A DNA stretch of 64,000 nt, from assembly GCF_014202425.1 (NCBI RefSeq), contig NZ_JACHGT010000010.1:62001-126000 (forward strand). Direction: 5' to 3'. Positions 35,453 through 43,943 of the stretch are shown piece by piece. Position numbers and translations under genes: made by a program. Every line of letters starts with the position of its first letter. Position 1 is the first letter of the stretch. The notes under the pieces are model-generated. The model saw only the letters and a list, made by a program, of their open reading frames with translations, ran no database searches and was not told the DNA's origin. Origin of the DNA: Phytomonospora endophytica. GTDB taxonomy: Bacteria > Actinomycetota > Actinomycetes > Mycobacteriales > Micromonosporaceae.

Positions 35453-36838
35453 ATGACCGCGTTCGACGAGGTTTCCGACTGGATCACCCGGCGACTGCCG
35501 GACCTGCTCACCGAGCACAAGGTCGTCGGCGCTGCCGTGGCCGTGCTCGCCGACGGGCGCGTCGTCGAGGCGGCCGCGGGCTCGGCCAACCTCCGCGCGG
35601 GAATCCCGGCGACCACCGACACGCTCTTCCAGATCGGGTCGGTGACCAAGATCTGGACCACGACGCTCATCATGCGCCTGGTCGACGAAGGCCTCGTCGA
35701 ACTCGACGCGTCGGTCGTGAAGTATCTGCCGGAGTTCCGCACCGCCGAGCCCGACACCTCCGCGCGCGTCACCGTCCGGCAGCTGCTCAGCCACACCTCC
35801 GGCTTCGAAGGCGACGTCTTCAAGGACACCGGCCCCGGCGACGACGCCGTCGCCCGCTTCATCGCCGAGATCCTCCCCTCGGTCGCCCAGACCCTCCCGC
35901 CGGGCGTGATGTTCTCCTACAACAACGCCGGCTTCTGCGTCCTCGGCCGCATCGTCGAGGTCGTGCGCGGCACGACCTGGTCGGCGGCGATCCACGGCGA
36001 AATCGCCGGACCGCTCGGTATCCGCGTGGCCACCGGCCCCGGCGAGGCGATCCTGCACCGCGCCGCCGTCGGCCACATCGAACCCGAGCCGGACGCCGCA
36101 CCCGAGGTCGCCGCCGTCTGGGGCCTGCCCGCCTCCAACGGCCCCGCCGGAGCGATGCTGTCGACCTCCGCCCGCGAACTGCTCGCCTTCGCCCGGATGC
36201 ACCTCGACGGCGGGGTCACCCCCCACGGCACACGGCTGCTGTCGGAGGAGTCGGTGCTGCGGACGCGCGTTCCCGAAGCCGAGATCCCGCGCCGCTCCCT
36301 CCTGCCGGGCCGACTCGGACTCGGCTGGCACCTCTACGACCTGCCCGGCGGCGAGGTCATCGGCCACGACGGCAACACGATCGGGCAGTCGGCCTTCATG
36401 CGCCTGGTCCCCGGCAAGGGCATCGCGGTCGTCCTGCTCACCAACGGCGGCGACGCCGTCGGCCTGTACCGGAAGATCTTCGGCCGTGTGCTGGGCGAGC
36501 TGGCCGGGATGGAGCTGCCGCCACCGCTGGTGAGGCCGGAGAAGCCCGTACCCGTCGCGAACGTCGAGCGCTACACCGGCTCCTACGAGTCGAGTCTCCA
36601 GCGCTTCGACGTCACCGCGGCAGACGGCCGACTGTGGATGGAGACCACGATCGGGCCCGACCTGGCCGACCTGAGCCCGGCCCCGCCCCGGCGCGAACTG
36701 CTGCATGTCGAAGACGACCTGTTCGTCGGTGTCACCGGCGACGACGACCAGGGGATGCCGCTCGTCTTCGTGGAGTCCACAGCCGACGGACGGGCCGCGT
36801 ACCTGCACAACCACCGCGCCAACCCGCGCGTGGCATAG
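35453..36838 (+). CDS. Serine hydrolase, beta-lactamase/class C-like (beta-lactamase-related)
   Basis: A 461-residue protein with the penicillin-recognition motifs S-x-x-K at Ser63-Lys66 (GSVTKIW), Y-x-N at Tyr156-Asn158 (SYNNAG) and H-x-G at His305-Gly307 (GHDGN). A beta-rich C-terminal domain (about 365-461) follows. No signal peptide is seen, so it seems cytoplasmic, as many esterase-like members are. It could be an esterase, D-aminopeptidase or peptidase; a resistance role is unlikely. GGGAG precedes the ATG. It is followed by two strong hairpins. Confidence 0.83.
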   Translation: MTAFDEVSDWITRRLPDLLTEHKVVGAAVAVLADGRVVEAAAGSANLRAGIPATTDTLFQIGSVTKIWTTTLIMRLVDEGLVELDASVVKYLPEFRTAEPDTSARVTVRQLLSHTSGFEGDVFKDTGPGDDAVARFIAEILPSVAQTLPPGVMFSYNNAGFCVLGRIVEVVRGTTWSAAIHGEIAGPLGIRVATGPGEAILHRAAVGHIEPEPDAAPEVAAVWGLPASNGPAGAMLSTSARELLAFARMHLDGGVTPHGTRLLSEESVLRTRVPEAEIPRRSLLPGRLGLGWHLYDLPGGEVIGHDGNTIGQSAFMRLVPGKGIAVVLLTNGGDAVGLYRKIFGRVLGELAGMELPPPLVRPEKPVPVANVERYTGSYESSLQRFDVTAADGRLWMETTIGPDLADLSPAPPRRELLHVEDDLFVGVTGDDDQGMPLVFVESTADGRAAYLHNHRANPRVA

Positions 36839-36894
36839 CCGGCGCGCGGCGGCCGTAGCCCGACACCACCGAATTTCGGTCCCCACACGGAGCC

Positions 36895-36927
36895 GGGCCG
36901 GTGCACCCCGTCGCGGTGCACCGGCCC
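36895..36927. terminator. Terminator hairpin 1 between serine hydrolase and ABC operon
   Basis: A perfect 13-bp stem (GGGCCGGTGCACC and complement) with a 7-base loop lies 57 bases after the serine hydrolase stop. Confidence 0.65.
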
Positions 36928-36941
36928 TCACGGCCCGTCGA

Positions 36942-36975
36942 CCGTGCGGCGGCGGGCGAACCCGCCGCCGCACGG
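36942..36975. terminator. Terminator hairpin 2, 15-bp stem with CGAA loop
   Basis: A perfect 15-bp stem (36942-36956 with 36961-36975) closed by CGAA, extendable by an A-T pair. It lies 53 bases beyond the ABC operon's last stop on the minus strand, so the two hairpins probably stop transcription from both sides. Confidence 0.65.
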
Positions 36976-37028
36976 TTCACCGTCACGCCGCCTCGCCCGC
37001 CAGGAGAGGATCGGGCGGCGCGTCACGG

Positions 37029-38819
37029 TCAGGCCGGCCCGAGTCGTCCGTCGAGAACCGACAGGATGACCGGGTTGTCCTGGTACACCTGGTTCTTGTT
37101 GGTGGAGTGCGCGGTGTCGAACTTCTCCACGCGGACGCCCTCGATGCTCGGGCTGACGTACTTGTAGCCCCAGATCGGGATCCTCGGCAGGAGCTCGTTG
37201 AAGATCGTGGCGATCTTGCGGCACGCCTCCTTCTGCGCCTCCAGGTCGGGGGCGGTCTTGGAGGTGAGGATGAGCGCGTCGAGATCGACCTCGCCGAGCG
37301 TCGGGCTGGTCATCTTCAGGTCCAGCATCTGCCCGGGCGTCTCCTCGGTGCGCCCGTTGTCCATCTGGAAGTTGGTGAAGCCCGAGCCCCAGTAGTCGGG
37401 GTTGAAGGGATTGCCCCAGTGCCGCACGGCGATCTCGTAGGAGCCGGAACCCCAGACGCCCCAAGGGTTGTCGGCCGGGACGTTGCTGGCCTTCGTCTCG
37501 ATCCCGAAGGCCGTCCAGGCCTCCTGGACCTGCGTGGCGGTCAGCTCGAAGTCGTTCCAGCCGGCCACGCCGATGATCTCGTAGGACGCCTTCTTGCCGT
37601 CGGGCAGGAGCCAGGAACCGTCCTTCTTGGACCATCCGGCCTCGTTGAGCAGTGCCTCGGCCTTGGCCGTGTCATTGCCGTACACGGTGAACGTCGCCAG
37701 CTGCTCGGGCGTGAACAGCTCCTCGGAGTGCACGTCGGGCAGACCGTTGTGGTACTTCGAGACGTAGTAGGTGCTGCCGCGCGCGATCTTGCCGACCTGG
37801 TCGAAGTTGATCGCGTACGCCAGGGCCTTGCGTACACGGACGTCCTTCAGCTCGGGCTTGGCGGCGTAGTTGAACATCAGTCCGGCACCGTCGTAGCCGG
37901 GCGTCTCCAGGAGCTTCAGGCCGGGCACGGCCGTGAAGGTCTCCTGCTCGGTCGGCGTGAACGCGTTCGTCGCGTAGTCCAGCTTGCGCTCGACGAGGAA
38001 CTGCGCGGCGGCCTTGTTGTCGCCCTTGTAGATCGTCACCTTGTCGAAGCGGACCGTGGAGGCGGCGAATCCGCCGGTGTTCTTCACGAAGCTCAGCACG
38101 GTGTCGGAGCTCTGCGCCAGGTCCAGCTTGAACGGGCCGCTGCACACGTAGTCGGTGGGCTTGAGCGCGAGCAGCTCGTCGTTGAACGCGACCTGCTCGT
38201 CATCGCCGTTCTTGACGCCGTCGGCCAGCAGCGCGATCGCCTTGTCACCGAGGACGCCGTGGCTCGACTTGGCCCACACCCGCTGCTTGAGCACCGGCCG
38301 CTCGATGCCCGGGTAGGGGTTCTCGAAGGTCAGCTTCAGCGTGTGGTCGTCGGCGGCCTCGATCTGCTTCACGAACGGCCACGCGTCGCCCCACGCGGGC
38401 GTGTTGAGCACGAGCGCGGCATAGGTCTGGTGGAAGTCGGCCGCGACCACGTCGGTGCCGTCGCTCCACTTGACGCCCTTGCGGACGTTGACCGTCAAGA
38501 CCGGCCCCTCCCAGGCCGAGGACTCGATGAGCTGATAGATCCACGCCTTGCTGGCCCAGTCGTAGATGGCGCCCGTCGTCATGAACAGGTCGGAGTAGAT
38601 CGAGGACATGAGCAGGGCGCCGTTGTTGTCGGCGACGTTCATGTTCTGCGTGTCGCGGTTGAAGTCGTAGACGCCGGTGAACTCACCGCCGCTCTTCTGG
38701 CCGCCGTCGCCATCGTCGGCGGCGCAGGCGCCGAGGGCACCGACGCCGGTCGCCGCCACCGCGGTCAGACCCATGAGTTGCAGCAGGCGCCGCCGGGAGA
38801 TGTCGAACTGAGAGGTCAC
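37029..38819 (-). CDS. Family 5 ABC transporter substrate-binding lipoprotein (oligopeptide or oligosaccharide)
   Basis: A 596-residue exported binding protein. The N-terminus ISRRRLLQLMGLTAVAATGV is a twin-arginine signal leading to a lipobox cysteine (GALGAC). The body is a SBP_bac_5 fold with VLTVNVRKGVKWSDGTDVVA, LKDVRVRKALAYAINFDQVG and a C-terminal PRIPIWGYKYVSP. Family 5 proteins carry peptides, nickel or, in plant-degrading bacteria, oligosaccharides. The surrounding polysaccharide genes make sugars plausible, but sequence alone does not decide. It starts at GTG, which overlaps the small membrane gene's stop (GTGA at 38816-38819), and is the last gene of the operon. Confidence 0.87.
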   Translation of the reverse strand: MTSQFDISRRRLLQLMGLTAVAATGVGALGACAADDGDGGQKSGGEFTGVYDFNRDTQNMNVADNNGALLMSSIYSDLFMTTGAIYDWASKAWIYQLIESSAWEGPVLTVNVRKGVKWSDGTDVVAADFHQTYAALVLNTPAWGDAWPFVKQIEAADDHTLKLTFENPYPGIERPVLKQRVWAKSSHGVLGDKAIALLADGVKNGDDEQVAFNDELLALKPTDYVCSGPFKLDLAQSSDTVLSFVKNTGGFAASTVRFDKVTIYKGDNKAAAQFLVERKLDYATNAFTPTEQETFTAVPGLKLLETPGYDGAGLMFNYAAKPELKDVRVRKALAYAINFDQVGKIARGSTYYVSKYHNGLPDVHSEELFTPEQLATFTVYGNDTAKAEALLNEAGWSKKDGSWLLPDGKKASYEIIGVAGWNDFELTATQVQEAWTAFGIETKASNVPADNPWGVWGSGSYEIAVRHWGNPFNPDYWGSGFTNFQMDNGRTEETPGQMLDLKMTSPTLGEVDLDALILTSKTAPDLEAQKEACRKIATIFNELLPRIPIWGYKYVSPSIEGVRVEKFDTAHSTNKNQVYQDNPVILSVLDGRLGPA

Positions 38820-39004
38820 AGCCTCTTCCTTTCTCGATACAGGGCAAGGGAGGAGATGAGGGCCAGAAACAGGCCCATGCCGAGGGTCAGCGCGGTGACG
38901 ACGAACTCGGCGGACCGCGGCTCCAGGAAGAGCAGCATCAAAGCGGGCAGGACGGTCAGGAAGATCGCCATGTAGAGGCCCAGCCGGGCCAGGAGGGCCA
39001 GCAT
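38816..39004 (-). CDS. 62-residue membrane protein embedded in the ABC transporter operon
   Basis: A very short gene with two hydrophobic helices: LLARLGLYMAIFLTVLPALM (about 4-25) and TALTLGMGLFLALISSLALY (about 37-57), a short loop FLEPRSAEF and a basic tail RERKRL. Its ATG overlaps the last base of the upstream ATPase stop (TGATG at 39002-39006) and its TGA overlaps the GTG of the binding protein. Translation coupling on both sides and third-position GC bias argue it is real. No known family is recognised. It may assist assembly or tethering of the transporter or of its lipoprotein. Confidence 0.7.
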   Translation of the reverse strand: MLALLARLGLYMAIFLTVLPALMLLFLEPRSAEFVVTALTLGMGLFLALISSLALYRERKRL

Positions 39005-40047
39005 CAGCCGACTCCGGCCTGCTCGTGGTCCCGTGCGACCACGTGACAGGCCAGCAGCCGCGTCCCTCCATCGAGGAGACTCAGCGGCGGCGCGGCCGAA
39101 TCGCAGGTGTCCGCCTCGAACAGCGGGCACCTGGGATGGAACGTGCAGCCGTTCGGCAGCTCGGTCAGGCTCGGGATCTCCGAGCCGCGCAGCCGGACGG
39201 CCTTCTTCGCGCGGGCCAGGCGGGGGTCCGGTTCGCAGACCGCCGAGATCAGCGCCTTGGTGTACGGGTGCTGCGGATCGTTGATGATCTGCGGCGTCGG
39301 CCCCTGCTCGACGATCCGGCCGAGGTACATCACCGCGATGTCGCCGTCCCAGGCGAAGTACTTCGCGACGGCCAGATCGTGCGTGATGAACAGGAAGCCG
39401 ACGTTGAGCTGGTCGCGCAGCCGCCCCAGGGTGTTGAGCAGGCTCACGCGGATCGACACGTCGAGCATCGAGGTCGACTCGTCGGCGATGAGCACCTCGG
39501 AGTCCATCGCCAGCGCGCGGGCGATCGCGACGCGCTGCCGCTGTCCGCCGGAGAGCTGATGCGGGTACTTGTCCAGGTAGGACTCCGCCGGGGTCAGGTC
39601 GACGCGTTCGAGCAGCTCGGCCGCCTTGCGGCGGGCCTCGGCCCGGTCGCGGACGTGCCCGTGCCGGCGCAGGCCCGCGGTCACCGTCGAGTAGACCGTC
39701 CGCACCGGGTTCAGCGAGGCGTAGGGGTCCTGGTGGATGTACTGGACCGCCTCCCGGAACTCCTGCCTGCCCTTGGCGTCGAGAGTGGACACGTCGGAAC
39801 CGCGGAAACGGACGGTGCCCGCCGTCGGGCGGGTCAGCCCGGCCGCCGCCCGCGCGGTGGTCGTCTTCCCGCAGCCCGACTCACCGACCAGGCACAGCAC
39901 CTTCCCGGCGCGCACGGTCAGGTCGACGCCCGCCACGGCCGGCACGTCGCCGCGCTTGGTGTGGAAGGTCTGCTCGACGCCCGTCAGCTCCAGCAGCGTG
40001 GTGCCCGCCTCGGGCCGTCGCGGCGCGGGAATCCTCGGTTCAGGCAC
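39004..40047 (-). CDS. ABC transporter ATP-binding protein, OppF/DppF type
   Basis: A 347-residue ATPase with Walker A GESGCGKTTT, signature LSGGQRQRVAIARAL and Walker B VLIADESTSMLD; the serine in ADEST replaces the usual proline. The C-terminal oligopeptide/dipeptide extension carries NGCTFHPRCPLFEADTC, whose cysteines fit the iron-sulfur or structural Cys motif of this family. It starts with GTG inside the end of the upstream ATPase gene (8-base overlap), showing tight coupling. Confidence 0.9.
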   Translation of the reverse strand: MPEPRIPAPRRPEAGTTLLELTGVEQTFHTKRGDVPAVAGVDLTVRAGKVLCLVGESGCGKTTTARAAAGLTRPTAGTVRFRGSDVSTLDAKGRQEFREAVQYIHQDPYASLNPVRTVYSTVTAGLRRHGHVRDRAEARRKAAELLERVDLTPAESYLDKYPHQLSGGQRQRVAIARALAMDSEVLIADESTSMLDVSIRVSLLNTLGRLRDQLNVGFLFITHDLAVAKYFAWDGDIAVMYLGRIVEQGPTPQIINDPQHPYTKALISAVCEPDPRLARAKKAVRLRGSEIPSLTELPNGCTFHPRCPLFEADTCDSAAPPLSLLDGGTRLLACHVVARDHEQAGVG

Positions 40048-41083
40048 TGGCCACCACCTTGCGGGTGTACTCGATCTCCCCGGCGCGCAGGCACGCCGCG
40101 GCGTGCCCCTCGTCGAGGGCTCGCTCGGTCAACACGGTCAGCTCCGGTCGCGTGCCGGTGCACTCGTCGCGCACGTAGCCGCACCGCGGATGGAACGAAC
40201 ACCCCGAGGGCAGATCGGCCAGACTCGGCGGCGAACCCGGGATCGAGCTCAGCTCCGGCAAGTCCCCGACGACCGGCGGCACCGCCTTGATCAGGCCGAC
40301 GGTGTAGGGATGCCGCGGCTCGTAGAACACGTCCTCGGCGGTGCCCGTCTCGATGATCCGGCCCGCGTACATCGTCGCCACCCGGTCGGCGAGCTCGGCC
40401 GCCAACCCGAGGTCGTGGGTGATGAACACCATCGCGAAACCGAGGCGTTCGCGCAGCTCGTGCAGCTGCTCCACGATGGACCGCTGCGTGAGGATGTCCA
40501 GCGCGGTGGTCGGCTCGTCGAGGACGAGCACCTGCGGTTCGAGCGCGAGCGCCAGCGCGATGAGGATCCGCTGCTTCATCCCGCCGGACAGTTCGTGCGG
40601 GAAGCTGCGCAGCACCCGCGCCGGTTCGAGGCGCACCATCCGCAGCAGTTCGGCGGCGCGTTCGGCGATGTCGGCGCGTGTCAGGCGCCGCTCGCCGCCC
40701 TCGTGCGAGCGCAGGGTGTCGGTGAAGTGCTCGCCGATGCGCAGGACGGGGTTGAAGGAGTTCATCGCGCCCTGGAACACCATCGCGGCCTCGTGCCAGC
40801 GGAACTTCCGCAGGTCCTCCTTGCCGAGGCGGAGGATGTCGAGGGACATACCGTCCTTGAAGCGGTACACGATTTCGCCGGAGGACACCTTGCCCAGGCG
40901 CGGCAGGAGTCGCAGCAGCCCGAGGCCGAGGGTCGTCTTGCCGCAGCCGGACTCGCCGACCAGCGCCATCGACTGGCCCGGGTAGAGGTCGAAGGAGACG
41001 TCGGCGGCGGCGGTGACGCCGGTCTTGCGGCCGGTGGTGTACATGATGGACAGATCGCGCACGGAGAGGATCGGTTCGGTCAT
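40040..41083 (-). CDS. ABC transporter ATP-binding protein, OppD/DppD type
   Basis: A 347-residue ATPase with Walker A GESGCGKTTL, signature LSGGMKQRILIALAL and Walker B VLVLDEPTTALD. The family-specific C-terminal extension has SGCSFHPRCGYVRDEC. It pairs with the OppF-type subunit to power uptake through the two permeases. AGGAGG stands six bases before ATG 41083, the strongest ribosome-binding site of the operon. Confidence 0.9.
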   Translation of the reverse strand: MTEPILSVRDLSIMYTTGRKTGVTAAADVSFDLYPGQSMALVGESGCGKTTLGLGLLRLLPRLGKVSSGEIVYRFKDGMSLDILRLGKEDLRKFRWHEAAMVFQGAMNSFNPVLRIGEHFTDTLRSHEGGERRLTRADIAERAAELLRMVRLEPARVLRSFPHELSGGMKQRILIALALALEPQVLVLDEPTTALDILTQRSIVEQLHELRERLGFAMVFITHDLGLAAELADRVATMYAGRIIETGTAEDVFYEPRHPYTVGLIKAVPPVVGDLPELSSIPGSPPSLADLPSGCSFHPRCGYVRDECTGTRPELTVLTERALDEGHAAACLRAGEIEYTRKVVASA

Positions 41084-41091
41084 GTCGCCTC

Positions 41092-41958
41092 CTATCTGTC
41101 GCGCAGGCGCGGGTTGAGGGCCTGCTCCAGCGAGCGCGTCATGAGCACCAGGCCGACCTGGAACAGCGCGATCATCGCCAGCGGGGCGAGCAGGAAGGGA
41201 AGGGCGCGGGGGAGCAGGTAGGCGCTGTTCTGCCAGGCCTGCTGGATCATCAGGCCCCAGTTCTCCGCGGTCGAGGGGAGCAGGCCGAGGAGGTAGAGGC
41301 CGACGATCGCGTAGATCGCGTTGGTGACGGCGATGATGAAGTTGATGAAGATGTAGCCGGCCATGTTGGGCAGGATGTCGACGAAGACGATGCGCATGGT
41401 GCCGAGGTTCTGCAGTTGCGCGGCCTCGATGAACTCGCGTTCCTTGAGGCTGAGGACCTGCGCGCGGATGGAGCGGGTGAGGAACGGCCAGGTCAGCAGC
41501 CCGATGATCAGCCCGACCATCCAGGGCGAGATCTCGCGGAAGTAGGAGGCGATGATGATCAGGACGGTGATGAACGGCATCGTCATGGTGATGTCGGTCA
41601 GCTGGAGGACGAGGTCGTCGAAGCGTCCGCGCAGGTAGCCTGCCAGGGCGCCGAGGACGACGGCGATGATGACGGTGACGACCGCGGCGAGCGCGCCGAC
41701 CCAGATCGGTTCGGCGCCGCCGAGGACGAGTTTGGTGAAGGTGTCCTTGCCCTCGAAGTTCGTGCCGAGCCAGTGCGCGCCCGACATGGGTTTCCAGATC
41801 GCGTCGGCGTCGGTCGGGTTGTGGTGGTCGACGAGGAAGCGGCCGCCGAAGACGAAGATGAGGATCGCGGCGACCAGGCACATTCCGGTGAAGCCGCTGG
41901 GGCTGCGGGTGATGCCCTGCCACATGACGGAGAGGGTGCCGCCGGTGCCCTTGCTCAT
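41092..41958 (-). CDS. ABC transporter permease, OppC/DppC type
   Basis: A 288-residue membrane protein with about six helices and the BPD_transp_1 EAA loop EFIEAAQLQNLGTMRIVFVD, preceded by the DppC-type extracellular insert (HWLGTNFEGKDTFTKLVLGG). The ATG overlaps the DppB-type stop (ATGA at 41955-41958). With the DppB-type subunit it forms the membrane channel. Confidence 0.9.
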   Translation of the reverse strand: MSKGTGGTLSVMWQGITRSPSGFTGMCLVAAILIFVFGGRFLVDHHNPTDADAIWKPMSGAHWLGTNFEGKDTFTKLVLGGAEPIWVGALAAVVTVIIAVVLGALAGYLRGRFDDLVLQLTDITMTMPFITVLIIIASYFREISPWMVGLIIGLLTWPFLTRSIRAQVLSLKEREFIEAAQLQNLGTMRIVFVDILPNMAGYIFINFIIAVTNAIYAIVGLYLLGLLPSTAENWGLMIQQAWQNSAYLLPRALPFLLAPLAMIALFQVGLVLMTRSLEQALNPRLRDR

Positions 41959-43064
41959 GACGTGACCTCCACATCGGACACGCGGACCCGGGGATCGAGC
42001 CGGCCGTAGACGAGGTCGGCGATCCAGTTGGTGAAGACCACGACGGAGGTGCCGATCACCAGGACGCCCTGGAGGACGAAGTAGTCGCGGTTGTTGACCG
42101 ATTCGAGGGTGAGCAGGCCGAGTCCCTCGTAGGCGAGCACCTGCTCGACGAGGATCGCGCCGCCGATGACCGTGGCGAGGGCGATGGCGACCTGCGGGAC
42201 GAGCGGCAGGACGGCGTTGCGGCCGACGTAGGTGAGCGCGATCCGTTTGTCGGTGAGGCCTCTGGCGCGTGCGACGGTGACGTAGTCGTCGCCGAGGACC
42301 TCGGTGGTGGCGGCCTTCATGACGAGCATCCAGGTGCCGACGGTCGCCAGCGTGTAGGTCGCGATGGGCAGGATGCCGTGGTAGAGCGCGTCGCCGATGA
42401 ACTCCAGGTTGAAGCCGATCTCGACGCCCTGGCTGTAGCGGCCGCGCATCTTGAGGAAGTCGATGACGCCGAAGACGGTGCTGCCCAGGGTGACCAGGGC
42501 GATCGCGATGAGGTAGTTCGGGATGGCGCCCATGACCGAGGCGATGAGGCTCAGGGCGTGGTCGACGCGGCTGTTGCGCCGGTAGGCCATGAGCATGCCG
42601 AGGAGGAGTCCGAGGGTGATGGCGATGGTGACGCCGGCGCCGACGGAGAACAGCGTCCACGGCAGGACCTTGAGGATGACGTCGCTGACGGGGACGCCGA
42701 CCTGGGTGACGCTGGTGCCCATGTCTCCGGTGGCCAGGCCGGAGAAGTACTCCCACCACTGCTTCCAGATCGGCGCGTCGGGATCGAAGGCCAGCGACTG
42801 GATGGCGAGGGCCCTGGCCTCCACGGGGGACACGCCGCGCTGGCTGATCTGGCCGGCGAGGACGTCGACGGGGTCGCCGGGCATCGCGCGCATCAGGAAG
42901 AACCCGGCGTTGGTCACGATGAACACGACGAGGACCGCTCGCCGGAACCGCCGGAACGCGTAGGCGCGCCAGACGCGGCCGATCAGTGAGCCGCTTCCCG
43001 GGGGTCTGGGCGGTGGGGAGGGCGGCGGGGCCTTGGCGGTCGGGGAGAGGGCTTGGTCGGACAC
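41955..43064 (-). CDS. ABC transporter permease, OppB/DppB type; first gene of the operon
   Basis: A 369-residue permease with a Pro-rich cytoplasmic start, the N-terminal DppB helix followed by MRAMPGDPVDVL, and the EAA loop region DDYVTVARARGLTDKRIALT. A long insert of about 30 residues around KQWWEYFSGLATGDMGTS is typical for family members acting on larger ligands. GTG 43064 has GAGGAG ahead of it. The leader upstream is unusually A/T-rich for this genome and probably carries the operon's control region. Confidence 0.9.
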   Translation of the reverse strand: MSDQALSPTAKAPPPSPPPRPPGSGSLIGRVWRAYAFRRFRRAVLVVFIVTNAGFFLMRAMPGDPVDVLAGQISQRGVSPVEARALAIQSLAFDPDAPIWKQWWEYFSGLATGDMGTSVTQVGVPVSDVILKVLPWTLFSVGAGVTIAITLGLLLGMLMAYRRNSRVDHALSLIASVMGAIPNYLIAIALVTLGSTVFGVIDFLKMRGRYSQGVEIGFNLEFIGDALYHGILPIATYTLATVGTWMLVMKAATTEVLGDDYVTVARARGLTDKRIALTYVGRNAVLPLVPQVAIALATVIGGAILVEQVLAYEGLGLLTLESVNNRDYFVLQGVLVIGTSVVVFTNWIADLVYGRLDPRVRVSDVEVTS

Positions 43065-43110
43065 TCGCGGACTCCTCGGGCACCTGTGGTGAAGATCATT
43101 TTTTGAGTCT

Positions 43111-43130
43111 CTTTACAGAAGGAAGTTAAC
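43111..43130. promoter_or_regulatory. Imperfect inverted repeat in the AT-rich leader of the ABC operon
   Basis: CTTTAC-n8-GTTAAC forms an imperfect dyad about 50 bases upstream of the operon start, within a stretch (43090-43205) much richer in A and T than the surroundings. It may be an operator; no regulator is adjacent. Confidence 0.3.
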
Positions 43131-43294
43131 CGTTGAGTGTCTTGGCAATCCAGGGGTGGATCCGGTGTGGAATCAAATCGTTACCTTTCTTGAATAAAAG
43201 AGTTCCACAACGCCGGAAAGGCCGCTTTCGTTCTCTCCCAAGGGGAGCCGGGGGAGGGGGTCCACAAGGGAGTGCCGGACGGCGATCTCCCGGG

Positions 43295-43300
43295 TACCGT
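43295..43300 (+). promoter_or_regulatory. -10 box TACCGT for a leaderless LysE mRNA
   Basis: TACCGT fits TAnnnT and ends seven bases before ATG 43308. No Shine-Dalgarno sequence is present. Confidence 0.4.
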
Positions 43301-43307
43301 CGGCGCC

Positions 43308-43940
43308 ATGGACTGGCACGCCTACGGCTCCTTCGTCGTCATCGCCCTGGTACTCGTCGTCGTCCCCGGGCCGGACTTCGCCGTCATCACCCGCAACGCC
43401 CTGACCCTCGGGCGCCGCGGCGGATGGTGGGCGGCGGTCGGCGTCGTCACCTCGAACGCCGTCCAGGGCCTGGCCGCCGCCGTCGGGCTCGGCGCGCTGA
43501 TCGTGGCGTCCCAGCCGGTGTTCAAGGCGATCACCTGGCTCGGCATCGCCTACCTCGTCTACCTCGGCGTCCAGGCCTTCCGCTCGGCCTGGCGCGGGGA
43601 CTACGCGCCCGACCCCGCCGCGCCGGCCACACCCGCGCGGCGGGTCGCGCTATCCGGCTGGCGACAGGGCTTCCTGTCCAACATCACCAACCCGAAGGTC
43701 CTCGTCTTCTACCTCGCCGTGCTGCCGCCCTTCCTCCCCGAGTCGGCCTCCGTCGCGCAGATCCTCCCGCTGGCGTTCACCCACGCGCTGCTGTCACTGG
43801 GCTACCTCACCGTCCTCGTCTTCGGGCTCCACACGATCCGCGAGTTCCTCGCCCGGCGGCTCGTCCGGCGCGCCCTCGACACGGGAACCGGCGTCGCCCT
43901 CCTCGGCTTCGGCGCGAGGCTCGCGGCCGAGGACGCCTGA
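43308..43940 (+). CDS. LysE/RhtB-family amino-acid exporter
   Basis: A 210-residue membrane protein with five or six helices and the family signatures VVVPGPDFAVITRNALTLGR near the N-terminus and GFLSNITNPKVLVFYLAVLP in the middle. It exports amino acids or similar small metabolites. The ATG at 43308 sits where homology starts; an upstream GTG is less likely. It converges on the VOC gene three bases away. It is the intact counterpart of the LysE remnant at 27084. Confidence 0.87.
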   Translation: MDWHAYGSFVVIALVLVVVPGPDFAVITRNALTLGRRGGWWAAVGVVTSNAVQGLAAAVGLGALIVASQPVFKAITWLGIAYLVYLGVQAFRSAWRGDYAPDPAAPATPARRVALSGWRQGFLSNITNPKVLVFYLAVLPPFLPESASVAQILPLAFTHALLSLGYLTVLVFGLHTIREFLARRLVRRALDTGTGVALLGFGARLAAEDA

Positions 43941-43943
43941 GCC

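Noticed and set aside
35453-36838. Serine hydrolase as an antibiotic-resistance beta-lactamase
   Set aside because: Motifs are class C-like but there is no signal peptide and the C-terminal beta domain is typical of esterase/peptidase relatives.
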